From positions 682,001 to 746,000 of the forward strand of contig JAJTUP010000036.1 of the NCBI GenBank assembly GCA_021399435.1: a DNA stretch of 64,000 nucleotides. The letters run 5' to 3'. This stretch comes from Diaporthe sp. PMI_573 (lineage: Eukaryota > Ascomycota > Sordariomycetes > Diaporthales > Diaporthaceae). Positions 12,083 to 24,501 of the stretch are shown piece after piece (the stretch's first letter is position 1; the number at the start of each line of letters is the position of its first letter). Below the pieces are notes generated by a model. That model did not search any database. It was given only the letters and a program-made list of their open reading frames with translations, and was not told the origin of the DNA. A program made the position numbers and the translations under genes.

Positions 12083-13295
12083 CTACCCATCCATCTCGTC
12101 ACCTCCCCCTGCACCACCAGAGCCCCCAAGCGCATTCACGACGCCCTCAAGAGCCGCGACCTCGCCGCCCGCAAACCTTCTCCCCTCGCCCTGCCACTCC
12201 CCATCGCGCACCTCCCCGTCCTGGCCCAGCTCCAAGCCCCTGACGCTCTCGAGGTGTTTCCGCGCAGCGCCCTCGACGTACTCGACCCGCTCCTTCCGCC
12301 AGGTTCGCCGCGCCCCGCCGCCCTCGTCTCCCCCACTGCTGCCCTGCAGGTTCGGCAGAATGCTCGACAGCGACGTGGACAGGGCGCGCAGCGCCTGGAG
12401 CTGCGACAGGGAGAAGGCGGTCGTGGTGGTGAGCGGGGTGTTGGCGTCGGCGAGGGTGAGGTCGCCCCGGTCGTGCAGGAACGCAAAGGGCGGCTTCGTC
12501 GCCACCGCCTGTGCTTCGTCGCTCCCCCCTTCGGCCGGCGCGCCGGACCCCTTAGGTCCCTTCGCGCCGACCCTGCCGACCAGCGACCGCAGCTCGCCGA
12601 GGAGCGCGTCGTTGCGCGCCCTCTCGGCGTGCAGCATGGTGTTGAGCTTCTGTGACGCCTGGAGCCTCCGGCGAAGGCGGTTGACGGAGTCGACTGTCGG
12701 CCGGTCTGACGTGTCCACGTCCATGCTGTCGGCGCCGGCCTCGTTGTTTTCCTTGCCCTCTGTGTTTGTGGGCACGTTGTCGAAGTTCAACCCCTCGTAG
12801 TGCCCCAGCCGCAGCCAGTCCCTGTCGTCCGGCTTGACGCAGAGGATGTTGCGCATCACGTACAGCTCGAACTTGTCGAAGTTTCGGTCGATGGACGTAC
12901 ACAGCAGCGTCTCGAGCTGGTGTGTGCCGCTGGAAATCTCATCGTGCCTTCGCTGGTCGATCGCCTCCGGGGATAGGTCCAGGTCTGCATCCTCTGGGGG
13001 TGGCTTCTGTTTTCCCTTCCTCTTTGATTTGGTATTTGCTGCTGGGTTTGGTGGCTTCCCAAAGCCGAGGTATTGTGCTGGTGCGCCGAGGAGTCCCTGC
13101 TCGACACTAACGAGGGCACGCTCAGCGATGACGTTGATGCTGTTGATGATCTCGTCGAGGAGTGACTGCAGAAAGGCTGGTCAGTTTCCCCCGACTTAAA
13201 ACGAGCGGGCGACTGCCACTTGATGATTGACTTACGACTGGAGGGTATCCGAAATGCTCTGTCAGCAGCTCAGTGTCTGTGTTGGCGGCCGTCAT
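12083..13295 (-). CDS. MTW1: Kinetochore MIND complex subunit Mtw1/Mis12
   Basis: Mtw1/Mis12 links the centromere-proximal CENP-C platform to the Ndc80 complex. Two exons, 13236-13295 (20 codons) and 12083-13165, encode 380 residues. The 70-nt intron has a GTAAGT donor and a CAG acceptor. Exon 1 carries the family signature TELLTEHFGYPPV, and exon 2 continues SLLDEIINSINVIAERA without a break. The Mis12 core helices run to about residue 130 (RNFDKFELYVMRNILC). Beyond that are a coiled coil (VNRLRRRLQASQKLN) and an Ala/Gly/Glu-rich C-terminus. The frame upstream of the ATG is open to a GTG, but 13295 is the first ATG. The identity is firm from the N-terminal motif. Confidence 0.9.
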
Positions 13296-13620
13296 GTTGA
13301 ATGGTGACACATGTGAAGGGGAGACGCGAGTGGGCTTGAACCCCTCTGGGCGACGCGTCGACCGCGTTGGGTGGGTGAAGGCTCAAGGCGGGTGATGTTT
13401 GGGTGGTTCTGACTCGGCAGCTTCCCGGGGCAACAGGGTATTTCCAGGGGTCCTGTCCCGCCAATGCGCCATGAGTTAGTTACGTCAGGTTCCCGGTTTG
13501 GCAGAGCTCTTGACAGCGAACGGCTCCCGACCGCGCAACTTTTTGGGGCAAGGACCTTTCATACTCTGCTTTTGCGTGGACAATTGAGCGTGCATCTCTG
13601 CTCATCCCCTGGTGCTCATA
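13296..13620. promoter_or_regulatory. Divergent promoter, MTW1 / AIM3-like gene
   Basis: This 325-bp segment separates two outward-facing start codons and must hold both core promoters. No further gene is visible. Confidence 0.5.
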
Positions 13621-14982
13621 ATGCCCGATTTTAAGGAAATTGCAAAACACGGTTGGCACCCGGACAAAGTATGTCTACTCTGTCTTCAGCAAACAGCCGC
13701 TTTTTGGGAGGTCGAGTACTGACAGACCGCGGCAGAACGAAACCACACTCAGGGGTCAAGTTGTGGGTGACACGGCAGCCGATGCATGGACAAGCAGACT
13801 CGAGACCCATGCTAATTCCAGATGCAGGGAGCCGTCTTCGGCCGCAAGTCCAACACCCAGAACAACGCAGACCGAGATGTCACGCCCATCTCACACCTCA
13901 GGGACCCGGCATCCTTCGCCCCGCCGCCGAAGCGAACCGGCGCCGGCGTGCTCCCGCCCCCGGGAGTTGGCGCGACTTCCGCCAGGCCAGGCTCTTCGTC
14001 ACCGGCCCAGCAGTATGGCTACGCAGACCAAGAACAGGGGATAGATGAACCCCCAGCACCACCCAGGCCCTACCGTGTCGACACAAGCGGCTTGTCTACA
14101 GCTCACCTTCCTCCGCCGCCGGGACGGAGAGATGGCGCTGATGGTAGGGACCCTACCGCCAGCCCTCCACCGCCACCGTACTCGGCAACCGCAAAGCCGC
14201 CGCCTCCTAGCCTGCCTCCACGGCTACCTCCTCGGACCAACAATGCATCCCCCGGGCCCCCAGCCCCTGCGGCGCCGGGCCGGCAGACCGGCTTCCTGAG
14301 CCAAGGCGCCGTCGACCGGCTGGGCGCCTCTGGCGTCTCCGTACCGGGATTCGGCATCGGTGGTGGGAACCGACAGGCCTTGCCGCCGCCACCACCTTCC
14401 CGGTCAGGTGCGAGCAGCCCCGCCCCGCCACCGGCAGCAGGATCCGGGTCGGTGAACGAGCTACAGTCGCGGTTCTCCAAGTTCGGCGGCTTTGGTAAGA
14501 GCTCGACACCGTCGCCTCCCCCGGCCCAGGGAGCACCGGCCCAGGGGACAACGTGGGCACAGAAACAAGCGGCGCTAAAGACAATGTCCGACTTCAAGAA
14601 GAACCCGAGCTCCGTCTCATTCGCCGACGCGAAGTCGGCCGCTTCGACCGCGAACAACTTCCGGGAGAGACACGGCGAACAAGTCGCGTCCGGGGTCAAG
14701 ACGGCGAACAGCCTGGACCAGAAGTACGGGGTGTCGGGCAAGGTGGGCGGGTACCTGGGTAACGCGGGCGGTGGCGGTAGCACTGGGGCCGAGGCTGGCA
14801 GGACCCCTTCGCCCGCGCAGTCGCACCTCAGCACCATCAGCAGCGCGGCTGGGCTCCTGGGCAAGAAGAAGCCGCCGCCGCCTCCGCCTCCTAAGAAGAA
14901 GCCGGAGCTGGGCGGCAACTCTGTTGATGCCGGGGATGAAGATACGCCCCCTCCGGTGCCCATGTCGACACGGCCGTTTTAG
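13621..14982 (+). CDS. Proline-rich AIM3-like protein
   Basis: Exon 1 (13621-13668) encodes 16 residues with a GWHPDK motif. The second exon begins at 13822 or at 13828, because two AG acceptors six bases apart keep the same frame, giving 402 or 400 residues. The middle is proline-rich with many PxxP and poly-Pro runs. A conserved-looking block follows (TTWAQKQAALKTMSDFKKNPSSVS then ANNFRERHGEQVASGVKTANSL). The end holds GKKKPPPPPPPKKKPE and a terminal PPPVPMSTRPF. This layout recalls fungal proteins annotated as altered inheritance of mitochondria protein 3, which in yeast associates with cortical actin patches. The exact name is a recollection of the pattern, so no symbol is given. Confidence 0.75.
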
Positions 14983-15517
14983 AAGCGCGACACCTAACGC
15001 TAAGGTGTGCTGCGTTCAGGGCCTCTCATACACGGATTATCTCCTGCTAGTCTCTTACTCTGGGTGGGCATCAAATCATGCATGGCACGGGCGTTCTGGG
15101 CATTGTAGAGTTCCGCTTCAATTTCATATCACAACGAATTCGAACCTTGCGCGTTACAGCATGGCCTCACAGTGTGACTATCTCCCTGTAGAAGCACCAA
15201 CCACTCTTAAAGATTATGATTCATAGATGGGTTGTATGAAGAGGTGCCTATGATAGGAAAGCTTACGCTGGGAGAAATTGTGGATATTTCCCTGTCCTTA
15301 TTGCAATGCATTTGTCACTGGAGGAATTCACACTGTTTTGAAGCCGAGCATTATTCTGGGGGTTGCGGTGACATCTTCGCGTCGTTCATGGTATCATTTT
15401 TTGTTTGTGTATGCCGAGATCCAATCCAGTCAACGCTTGATCGCCTATGCCACAGTGTGAGGTAGACTAGTGGACCAGAAATCGAAGGAAGTGAGGGTGA
15501 TATTGGAGTCTCGGTGT
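14983..15517. other. Convergent intergenic region
   Basis: Lies between the 3' ends of the AIM3-like gene and TCTP. It is moderately AT-rich with no credible coding frame. Confidence 0.45.
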
Positions 15518-16243
15518 TTAAACCTTCATCGCCTTCATGCCGTGCTTCCAGAAGATGAAGTAGGGGGTGACGCCGTCCTCGCTGGCGACCATATTGGTTA
15601 GCAAGGTTGAACCTAACGTGGTCGGGAATACGGGGCTTACCGGTAGTTAAGGAGGGCAATCATGCCATCGGGGTTCATGGACTCGCCGGTGTAGAACTCG
15701 TAGTCCTTGAAGTTGGGCAGTAGCGTCTCCTTGACGTACTTCTGGGCGCCATTCTGGAAAGCCTTGACATCTTCGTCGGGCTTGCCGGCCTCCTTGAGAG
15801 CAGTAACAACAGCCTTCATGTAGCCTATGAAATCCGCATGTCAGAATCTTGCCTGTTTCCAACAAGGGCAACATAAAAGTCAGGGGGGGGTGGTTGTTAT
15901 CTCGTACCCTTAAGGTAGGCCAGGTAGCCCTTCTTGTCGAACTGGGTGGACTGGAGACGGAAGGAAGCAATGATGTTGTTGACCTTGATGATCTGGTCCT
16001 CGGTACCCTCCTCAGCCTCCTCGGCGGAGGCGTTGGCACCAGTGTCTGGAGGATAAGATCTTTAGCCAAATGGCCCTTTCCCTCCAAAGTTCAGGACACC
16101 GTATGTGAAGGCTTACCAACATTGACACCGCCCTCCTCAATCATGGCGCAGTCAGCCTCGTAGACGATCCCGTCGACCTCCTTGAGGTCGTACGAGTCCG
16201 AGATCATCTCGTCGTCGGTGATAACATCCTTGAAGATAAGCAT
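15518..16243 (-). CDS. TMA19: Translationally controlled tumour protein (TCTP)
   Basis: An abundant, ribosome-associated calcium-binding protein. Four exons (16117-16243, 15908-16045, 15641-15824, 15518-15581) sum to 513 nt and 170 residues, the standard length. Introns are 71, 83 and 59 nt, all GT-AG with phases that join cleanly. It starts [20 protein letters not shown]. The first TCTP signature region is [22 protein letters not shown] and the C-terminus is [21 protein letters not shown]. The last acceptor is the CCAG just before CGAGGAC, which restores the family sequence NYRED. Several introns in a small, highly expressed gene are normal for these fungi. Confidence 0.95.
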
Positions 16244-17605
16244 CTTGGCGGTATTTGAATATGGCCACCGGTAGACGGAAGAGGTTACAGGTGATTGTCG
16301 TGAAGGGGAAGGCGAAAGAAAATTTGGACAGCTAATCGAAGGGTTCTGGCCTGGATGGTTCTGAAGCTGGGCGCGGGGAAAATGTCAATGGAAAATCAAA
16401 AGGTGGGGCTTGAGGGGTGGACTTGAGCCAGCAGCCATTGCAGATTCGGACTAGCTGGGTGAGCTGTCAGGGTTCGGGTCAGATCTGGCATTCTGACAGG
16501 GGACTGGGGGGGAGGGGGTCTGGTCTCCATTGGCCTGAGCCCCTTTTGTCCTCCAGACTGGCTGCCTGATCAGTTAACAGGGCTGACTGGGCGCGCCGGG
16601 GAATACGCTCGATACGCTCGATGCATGGAGCCGATGCTATGGGTCCGTGACCAAAGATTCAGAGCACTGACTAGCCGCTAGGAATATAAGGCGAGCATCT
16701 TTGGGATCTCGGTCGAGGATCATGGGCAGCCTTGAAAGTCGGTATGGGGTTTTACAAGGCCCAGGTTCGGAATCTGCTCAGACGCACTAACAGAGACACG
16801 AGACGCAGATGGCTGCGCCGTGTTAATGCGTTCAGGCGGCATGAGAGCGACTTTCACAAGCCTGGGACTTGGGCAGGAAATCCGTGCCTTGCAGAAATGC
16901 ATTGGGCTTGGCCCGTCATGAGAGCAGGTGTCGATCCGGGAACTCCCATGCATTTCATGCGGACCGTCTGCCATGGCGGACAACGCATCGGTGATGGCAT
17001 TGTCATTGTCTCGATGCAAAAGGCTTCTGGGTGGGCTACTTAAGCCAGTTGACAGGAGAGTGAGCCTGTTGTCGAATTCCGTCTGCCAATGCTCTCGACA
17101 TAGTGGCTTCATCGACATTTGCTCGTACACGCTTTCGGATTGACGGCGTCCAAAAAGTGGTTCGACCAGTGGTGGCAAAGAACAGGCGACTCGGAAGAAA
17201 CGGACGGATTTCCACTAGGAAGCGAAATTGGTAAAAAGGGCCCACGCCGCCGGGTTCCAATTGCTCGCGACCGGCCGATCCCATCAAACGTCTGACAAAC
17301 CTCTGTCGACAAAAAGGAGCCCCCAAAGGGCTCAGCTCAAATCGACGTTTGCCACAGGTTATTAGTCCCGTCTGTCAGCCATTCCCTCTTCGTCTCTTCG
17401 TGTCTCGGTCTTTCTGTTGTATCGTCAAATCTTCTTGCTGGTTCTCGTCCGGTGTTCCTGGGTCTATGCACAGCGCGAATAGCTAGTTCTCGCCGCCCAA
17501 GCCTCACGACGCCACCGACTTATCGATAAAAGGGCCACCCGCTCTCGCCCTGCACGTCCTCCTGCGCGCCCTGAATCATTCGCAGTCCGGCGTTCCGCTC
17601 TCGTG
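16244..17605. promoter_or_regulatory. Divergent promoter region, TCTP / SUR2
   Basis: A 1.36-kb segment between outward-facing start codons. The last 200 bp before SUR2 are pyrimidine-rich, as in a leader. The direct repeat CGATACGCT is seen twice near 16609-16621. No gene is seen. Confidence 0.5.
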
Positions 17606-18835
17606 ATGGTCGCCACTCCGACCACCGTCACGATGTCGACCGCCGGTGTCAGCAACGGCACAATGGTGTCGGACCTGCCTCCCTTGCCCGCCTACACGAC
17701 CACACTGATTCCTGACCTGCTGCCCTTCATCTCCGACTTCTGGCTATCCGTCATCGGCCCACATATCGCTTACTGGGTCGTGTCCGCCCTCTTTCACATC
17801 ATCGATGTCTACGACCTCTTCCCCCAGTACCGCCTGCACACACCCGAGGAGATCGCCCAGAGGAACCTCGCGTCCAGATGGCAGGTCGCACGGGATGTCA
17901 TTATCGAGCAGATCATCCAGATGGTCACCGCCGCTGTACTGTCGCTTACTGAGCCTGCGCAGATGACGGGCATGGAGAACTACGACGTCGCCGTCTGGGC
18001 CACCAGGATCCGCCTCGCGCAGAGGGCGCTGCCATCTGCGCTGGGCTTGATCGGTCTCAATGCCGCTGCCATCTCCAAGAACATGTCTGCCTCGCACCCA
18101 CTGCTCGCCGGTGCCCTGGCCGGTGGCAAGTACCCATTCCTGACGAGCATCGACGCGACCACGGATGTATCGGTACCGGCATTTGCGACTTGGGAGCTCT
18201 TGCTGGCTAAGGCGATATATTGGCTGGTTATCCCTGGGTTCCAATTCTGGGTTGCCGTGGCGTTCTTGGACTCGTGGCAATACTTTTGGCACCGCGCAAT
18301 GCATGTCAACAAGTGGATGTACAGTACGTTTACACAGAGGCCCCCGGATCCTGGCTGTCGCATACCTCTTCTGGTTTTTCTCTCCACAATGCTAATGAAA
18401 TGATTTACAGCCCACTGGCATGCGCGCCACCACCGTCTCTACGTTCCCTACGCTTACGGCGCACTATACAACCACCCTGTCGAGGGCTTCGTGCTCGACA
18501 CCGCAGGCGCCGGTCTTGCCTATAAAGTATCGATGATGTCCCCTCGAATGTCCATCTTCTTCTATATGGGCAGCACCATGAAGACCGTCGATGACCACTG
18601 TGGCTACGCCCTACCCTGGGACCCCCTGCAGAACATCACGAGCAACAATGCCACATACCACGACATTCACCACCAGAGCTGGGGCATCAAGACCAACTTC
18701 AGCCAGCCCTTCTTCACCGCTTGGGATCGGTGGCTTGGAACTATGTGGCAGGGCGACACCACTCTGAAGTACGAGAGGACGAGGGAAAATGCCAAGCTGA
18801 AGAGTGAAAAGAAGACGGTTCAAGCCACTCAGTAA
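17606..18835 (+). CDS. SUR2: Sphinganine C4-hydroxylase Sur2
   Basis: A di-iron ER membrane enzyme that hydroxylates sphinganine at C4 to make phytosphingosine. Exons are 17606-18323 and 18411-18835 (380 residues), with an 87-nt intron whose branch region reads GCTAATGA. Joining the exons restores YTHWHARHH. The three histidine boxes of the fatty acid hydroxylase superfamily are present: WHRAMH, HARHH and HDIHH. Several hydrophobic spans precede and separate them (for example IAYWVVSALFHIIDV and AIYWLVIPGFQFWVAVAF). The C-terminus is lysine-rich, as in ER membrane proteins. A second in-frame ATG ten codons in is a possible alternative start. An early in-frame stop within the intron readthrough confirms that splicing is needed. 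Confidence 0.9.
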
Positions 18836-21800
18836 GGAGTCAACCAGCTCCTACCCAGTTCCAGAACATGGCGTTCGAATCCTTCTGGAGTTTCCATTCT
18901 CCACCACTCGTTGGACTGCGCTACTTCCAAATATTTTTTTGTTATTTTGCCCTTTTGATGCTTGGATTGATCAGATGAGGCGCATGTTGAATTTAAGGGA
19001 TGAACACCGGGCATCGGGAGACGGCGTTCTTGATTCCTATAACCTTTTCTACTTCAAGGCGCGCTCCATAGCGCCAATCAATCAACCGGACCAAGCGCCT
19101 GTTGAGCTACACGATTACATTCGAAATTGTACAAAATTGTTCGTCTCGACGGTTTCTCTTTTCCCCGACTTTCGAAGCGAGCATTGGCTCGGTTGGACAC
19201 GGCGAAGCTTGGGCAGATAGATTTGTGCTACTGAGTAATGATAATATAGAGAGGGAGAGAGCCTGGGCTCCGTGTTGTAAAACCAGTACACAATCATCAT
19301 CACACTCATGTTGTGCCCGCAAGTGAAACGACCGATCTGATCTGGCGATGTCGTGTCCCATCGGTGTTGTTACTGGTTCTGCGGATGGACACATCGATTG
19401 TCCGGAGACACGGGCAGGGGTTTCTTTACGGCGCATGTGCTGGACACGTCAGGACGTACGATGGTCGTCGTTCTGCGAACCCGCTGCCCACCGACCATGG
19501 TTGATGTTCTAATCAGGATCGATTGTTTCCCATAGGACAGCCTGCGCTGCCGTATCTGACACCGAAACAGCTGCGCGCGCTGCTGGAGGGTAGGAAGGCC
19601 TCGTGGGGTTCTGTCTCGTTTGAACTTCGGACTTGGACTCGGACTTGGACTTCACAGGACGCGAACAGAGCAGTAAGCCTTGTTGGCGCAACCTCGCCGT
19701 AACACGGTCTCCGTACGACGCGGTTAAGCATTTCGCAACATGAACGCAATTCAGGACCCCTTCCCCGTCCCCATCGAAGACCGCAAGATAGTCAAAATCA
19801 TGTCTTACTTTCGAATTGTCATCGCCGACCCTAGAGGGAAAGCAAAGCGCGCGCGGCGTAAAGAAGACGAACCTTCACGGACCTGTCTGAGTGCTCCAGT
19901 TCGAAATCCCAGCAACATCAACGTTGAATGCTTTAGTTAAAAGTCCCAACAACACCAAAGTTGATCTCAAACCTGGCCAGAGCACGCAGGGATGAACGGT
20001 ACATGCCCTCGGGCCGAGATCCAGCATCTCACCATTGCACCACGCGTGAGGGTGTAGAGGTAGCTTTCATCCCCAACCAAAATGATCGACGACCCTGGCT
20101 CCTGACCGACGGGTGTTTCTCGCGGCAGACCCGGATCCGAACCTCGCAAGTTCAGCCCCGAACTAACGCCTGCACTTGCTTCCGGCGCTTCATCGGGGCG
20201 CCTGGTGGGATTGAGTTCACGTTGGGGCCTGTTTGTGCATCACCACCAGCCTGTCGGACTTCGAATCCCATCAGCAATAGGGTATGAGTGTTTCACATGT
20301 TCTTCCTCTGAGCGTGAAACTCGCTTTTGTCGCATTCGCTCCTCGCTGTAAACGTGGGAGCGAGTCTACATCCTCCGAAGGAACCGCGAGGTAGGGAAGC
20401 TTGTTAATCCGCGTGGTACACGGTTCAGGGCCCCCAGCCCGATGGCATGGCATCTCATATTCTGGGTTGAACGTTGGGCAAGTGATGAAAAGTATGGGTG
20501 CAAGAGCCGGGTGGGGACCAGGAGGCACGGGAGCCGATTAAGCTCGCATGCCAGACACTTGAAAGCAACGAGACAGAGGCTATATGCACGAGGTCATCCT
20601 ACGCTTACCAACCTAGTCAGCGGTCCGCAGGACATCAAACAAAGCTGACCCTCGGTGTGGGGCCGCCTGGGTTCCGGACCCCCGGGACGGAGGGCGGAAA
20701 GGTGGATGTCTCGGGCGGGAATTTGATGACAAGACAACGCCAACAGTCCAGCTTTGCTTTGGACATGACAGACATGAAAAAATCTGACACAGAGGCCTGG
20801 ACCCAATTGTCATGACAACAGCGGCTGGCCATAAGAAGATGGTGCCTGGTGTCGCATCAGGTCTTGGAAATTACCCGAAGGACAGTGGGCCACTGCACTA
20901 CGTGATAGTTTTTGTCCTTCCTGACGCGCGCCCGCCCGACGTGCGTACCTAATATCCATGAAACAGGCAAAAGCAGGCGGGCGAGGTAAGTCAGAAGCTG
21001 CTTATCATTCTAGAAACAATTGACATGTCTCGCGACGCCATTGAAGACACTGCGTGGCAGTTCTGGGGACAATGCCGTGCGACCGGACATTTTTTTTTTT
21101 AATTACGGCACAAGCCACCCTACGGGCACCTTATTTGCGGTCCGGTGAGATGTGTATCTTGCGTAGGCCGAGACGAGGCACTTGTTCAGCTGTCTCAGAA
21201 GACGACCTGGCTGACTGGCTGGTTGGCCCGGTGAGTGACCGAAGCCCAATCCATCAGGCCACGCTTGGGAAAAGCCGCATTGATTGCATAAGTGAGGCTT
21301 GCGGTTGACCGACGGACAGCCTGCGAACCCTTACGTTCGTGCACACGTCTCCCCGAGGGCATAGTTCCGAGTCAGCGGGCGCGGCCGCGGCCGCGAAGCG
21401 AGGGGAGCAAACAACCGAGGGAGGCATGTACAAACGTGTACCACAGTAGTGTATTTGACTTCGGCCCGGGCTTAACCTGCGTGGCGCGCGCCCGCACGAT
21501 GAAGCAGAGTAAAGCTTCCTAAGTATCATCGCTCGCCGCTGACAGCGCTGCTAGCTAGGCCTGGCTGGTAGGCTGCATGCAGCTCGGGCACACAATCACA
21601 CCCATGCCCTCAATGCGCACGATCACACACACATCAGCTCAGCCTCTGTGCCCTCGATCGCCTCGACAGTCAGCACAAAGAAACGTTCAAGCCGTCGACC
21701 AGTAACCATCCCGGCTGTCAATATTGTTGAGACGATCGCCGAGGCGCCCTTGGGACCGGGCAGCCATCCAGCCATGTCAGATGCATGAATGTTATGGCTC

Positions 21801-22600
21801 GCCTCGATTTTGAGCCTGACGTGGGATCAGACGGGGCGAGTCGAATTGGGGTGGGGGGGGGCCGTGATTCATGCTGGAATTGCTCAGTAGTGATGGGGGA
21901 TCTTCGTGCTATGTTTCGTTTCGAGGCAGCTCCTGTCCAACAGAATGGTGGCGATCCCGAGTGGGTGGTGCTCTGCTCCATGACAGTGGCAGTTTGATGG
22001 GCAGGCTTGGGCGGGGTGAGGGCATGTCAGCATGGGCGCGACGAGGCTGAATCTAAAGCACATGCAACCAGACAGACAGCCAGCTGGTTGGTGACTCGCC
22101 TCGACGACTCGCGATCCCTTGCCCGGGCGTCCGCCACACGTCATCTTCTTTGTTGTTGGCTGCTCGGCCAGTAGACTAGTGCTGTTGCTGTCATGTACAA
22201 TGCAGTATGGATCGACCCTTCAGGTGGCGTTTGAGGTGAGGTGGTGGCCTAGGGCTGCAGGGGACTTAATTAGCTGACGAACTAGACGGGCCACCAGCTC
22301 GAACGAGGGCGCACCCAGTCACCCCGGAAGAGGAGTAGGCACAAAGGGCAGCGGGAAGAAGCTTGGTTGCGCTGGCTGGCTGGCGCGCTGGGAGCCTGTG
22401 AGGGCACTGGTTCAGTTCGTCTCGGGACCCACCCGCCCCAAGATGGACGAGCCTGATACAAATAGATCCCTGCACGATCTGCAGCTCAAATTGAGGAGCG
22501 TCCACTGTTGGGGCAAAGAAGCATCTCTTGTCCTTTGCAGGCAGCGCTAACCTCGCCTTGCCTAGTGTACTGTTAGGTTCAGCAAGATGGCTGCTGCGAC
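18836..22600. other. Gene-poor interval
   Basis: About 3.8 kb without a supportable gene. The open frames are short, overlap in all frames and show no domain. Small local repeats are present, for example two related stretches near 19898 and 19947 (CCCAGCAACATCAACGTTGA versus CCCAACAACACCAAAGTTGA). A T-loop-like TTCGAATCC near 20259 lacks the rest of a tRNA. Confidence 0.4.
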
Positions 22601-24501
22601 TGTGGCAGCATTACCACTCTGAGGCGCGATGTCATTTCTTTCAGCTGGCACCGTGTTCCTGGCGCACCACAGACTTAACCTTGAGTTGACATGGCGCGCT
22701 GCAAGCCCGGTCACCGTCCTCTCCCGCGGCCACATGCCAGCAAATGAGGAGGGGGTCCGGGCGCGGCCACGATGTCGCCCAGCGATTTCTGCGGACTGCC
22801 GTGCTACATTGCTGTGGCCATGGGAGTGGATTGCTTGGCTGCCAGCGCTTCACTGTACTCCATACTGGCCATCATGTCCCCATAGATAACTGAGGTGACG
22901 GGGCAATGACGATTTCCCGACCTTCGAGCTTCCTGTCCAACTTCATGTCCATCTTGCTTCTCGTCCACGTTCCTGCTGTTACTGCACCCTTTGTGCCCGC
23001 CCGTCTCAGGACTTCCCACGGCGCCCCCTTCTCATCATCAGCAAGCGTTGTCCCTCGTTTGACAAGATCTCCCCGGGGCCGTGCCACGAACAGCATCGGC
23101 AACAAGGAGGTCTCAGCGCGAACACTTGCCTCAGTTGCCTCCTCCCCGAGAAGCCAACTTCCAGAACGATCAGACGGCCTGTGTCTCTGTGAAGCACAAC
23201 CGAAAGTCAAGCCATTACACAGTACTTTATACTTTGGCCCGACAGCGCGCCACCGGGATCACCATCACATCAGCACCACCAGGCCATCAAACCATTCAGT
23301 TGGCGCTCAATCTGCCGGCGCCTCCTGCTTGGAACTTGGAACAGCCGGACCCTGGTTTTGCATCTCAGGCTCCACCTCACTTTCCCCCCTTCCGAGCAAC
23401 CGAATCGACTCGCTAAGAATTGCGACAACCTCGGAGGATCAGAGAAGGGCGATCCAATCCCAGCCAGCCTTGCCCTGCCCTGCTCCATACTGCCCCCCGC
23501 GCGTCCTTGCGCCCGACCCAGTTCTCGCATCTCCCAGCTTGAGCACTGACAGGCAACAGCGCGAGTCTTGGTACACGAGGTCCGAGCACCTCGATTGCTC
23601 CCCCCGTTCTTCAGTTGGTTCACAATCTCACGACCCAGCCAGCTATCCTTGTCCGTCATCTATTTCAGCCTCTCTAGCTGAGAACAGCCCGTGGCCAGTC
23701 AAAAGGCGACCGCTCACCTGGGTCCTGTCCACAGTCTGATCTAAAAGACCAGGGAGCTGCGCCGCGTGGTCACCATTGTGGGTTCCCGACTCCGTACCTG
23801 AATCCCTCTCCTGGATACATCTGCGTCTGCCTGCATGCTCTGGACGCTCTGGCTGCTTGTTCTACACAGTACTCTATTGATTCTGGTCCCTGGATCCGCT
23901 CTCGCATCTGCAGCCCGACTTTGTCTGCCACGAGGTCCCAAGGTGTCATCCAATCCAACCCTAAGCTGCCCTCCGGCAAGGCACACGCTGCTACTGCGCT
24001 ACTGCGGCTGCACCTCATCGCCGAATCCTTCCAGCGCTACCCTGTCTGTTTCAGATAATTCACTTTTTGCTCGTTGGCTTCCTGCGGTCTCGATTCCGCG
24101 GCCACGAAACATTTAATCTACGATTGTTTCTCTAAGCGCCGCCATCACCATCGCCTAGGCCCTCGCCCGCTTTCGGGAACCAGGCGCTTGCACGCTCCGC
24201 AGCCCTTTACACGCCATTGGCCAATCCGCCTCACTCCCCTCGCCAGCTCGATCACCAACACGCCAGACTGTCGTCCTTTGCACCTCGTCACGTCTATTTT
24301 CGATCAAGTACCGCGCAGGGCCATCACCACTTTCAGCAACTGTTGCCACCCGGCGCTTGTCTCGTCACCTCGGCCTCAGGGGTCGAAAGCACTCCCAGTA
24401 GCGCCTTAAAGAAGACTGTAGCCAATTCTCCCGCCAGACGACAATTCCCTTTACTTTCTATCCTAGCAACACGAGGAGTTGATCTCCGAGCTCGCATCAT
24501 C
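22600..24501 (+). promoter_or_regulatory. Promoter and long pyrimidine-rich leader of the CBM48 gene
   Basis: Upstream of the CBM48 gene the plus strand becomes strongly pyrimidine-rich (CCTC, TTGCC and TCTC runs) for well over 1 kb. Many short upstream ATG frames are present. One frame stays open for 277 codons (22906-23739) only because the sequence is C-rich; it shows no domain. This fits a long transcribed leader or core promoter. Confidence 0.5.

Noticed and set aside
14103..14963. 286-codon antisense frame with glycine-rich runs
   Set aside because: The reverse of poly-Pro codons in the AIM3-like gene.
18324..18403. Readthrough extension of SUR2 exon 1
   Set aside because: The frame stops within the intron, and the missing second histidine box is restored only by splicing to 18411.
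20255..20275. TTCGAATCC resembling a tRNA T-loop
   Set aside because: No flanking T-stem pairing, A-box or acceptor stem could be found.
22906..23739. 277-codon frame upstream of the CBM48 gene
   Set aside because: The frame is open because the strand is C-rich. It has no domain or splice logic and lies within the probable leader.
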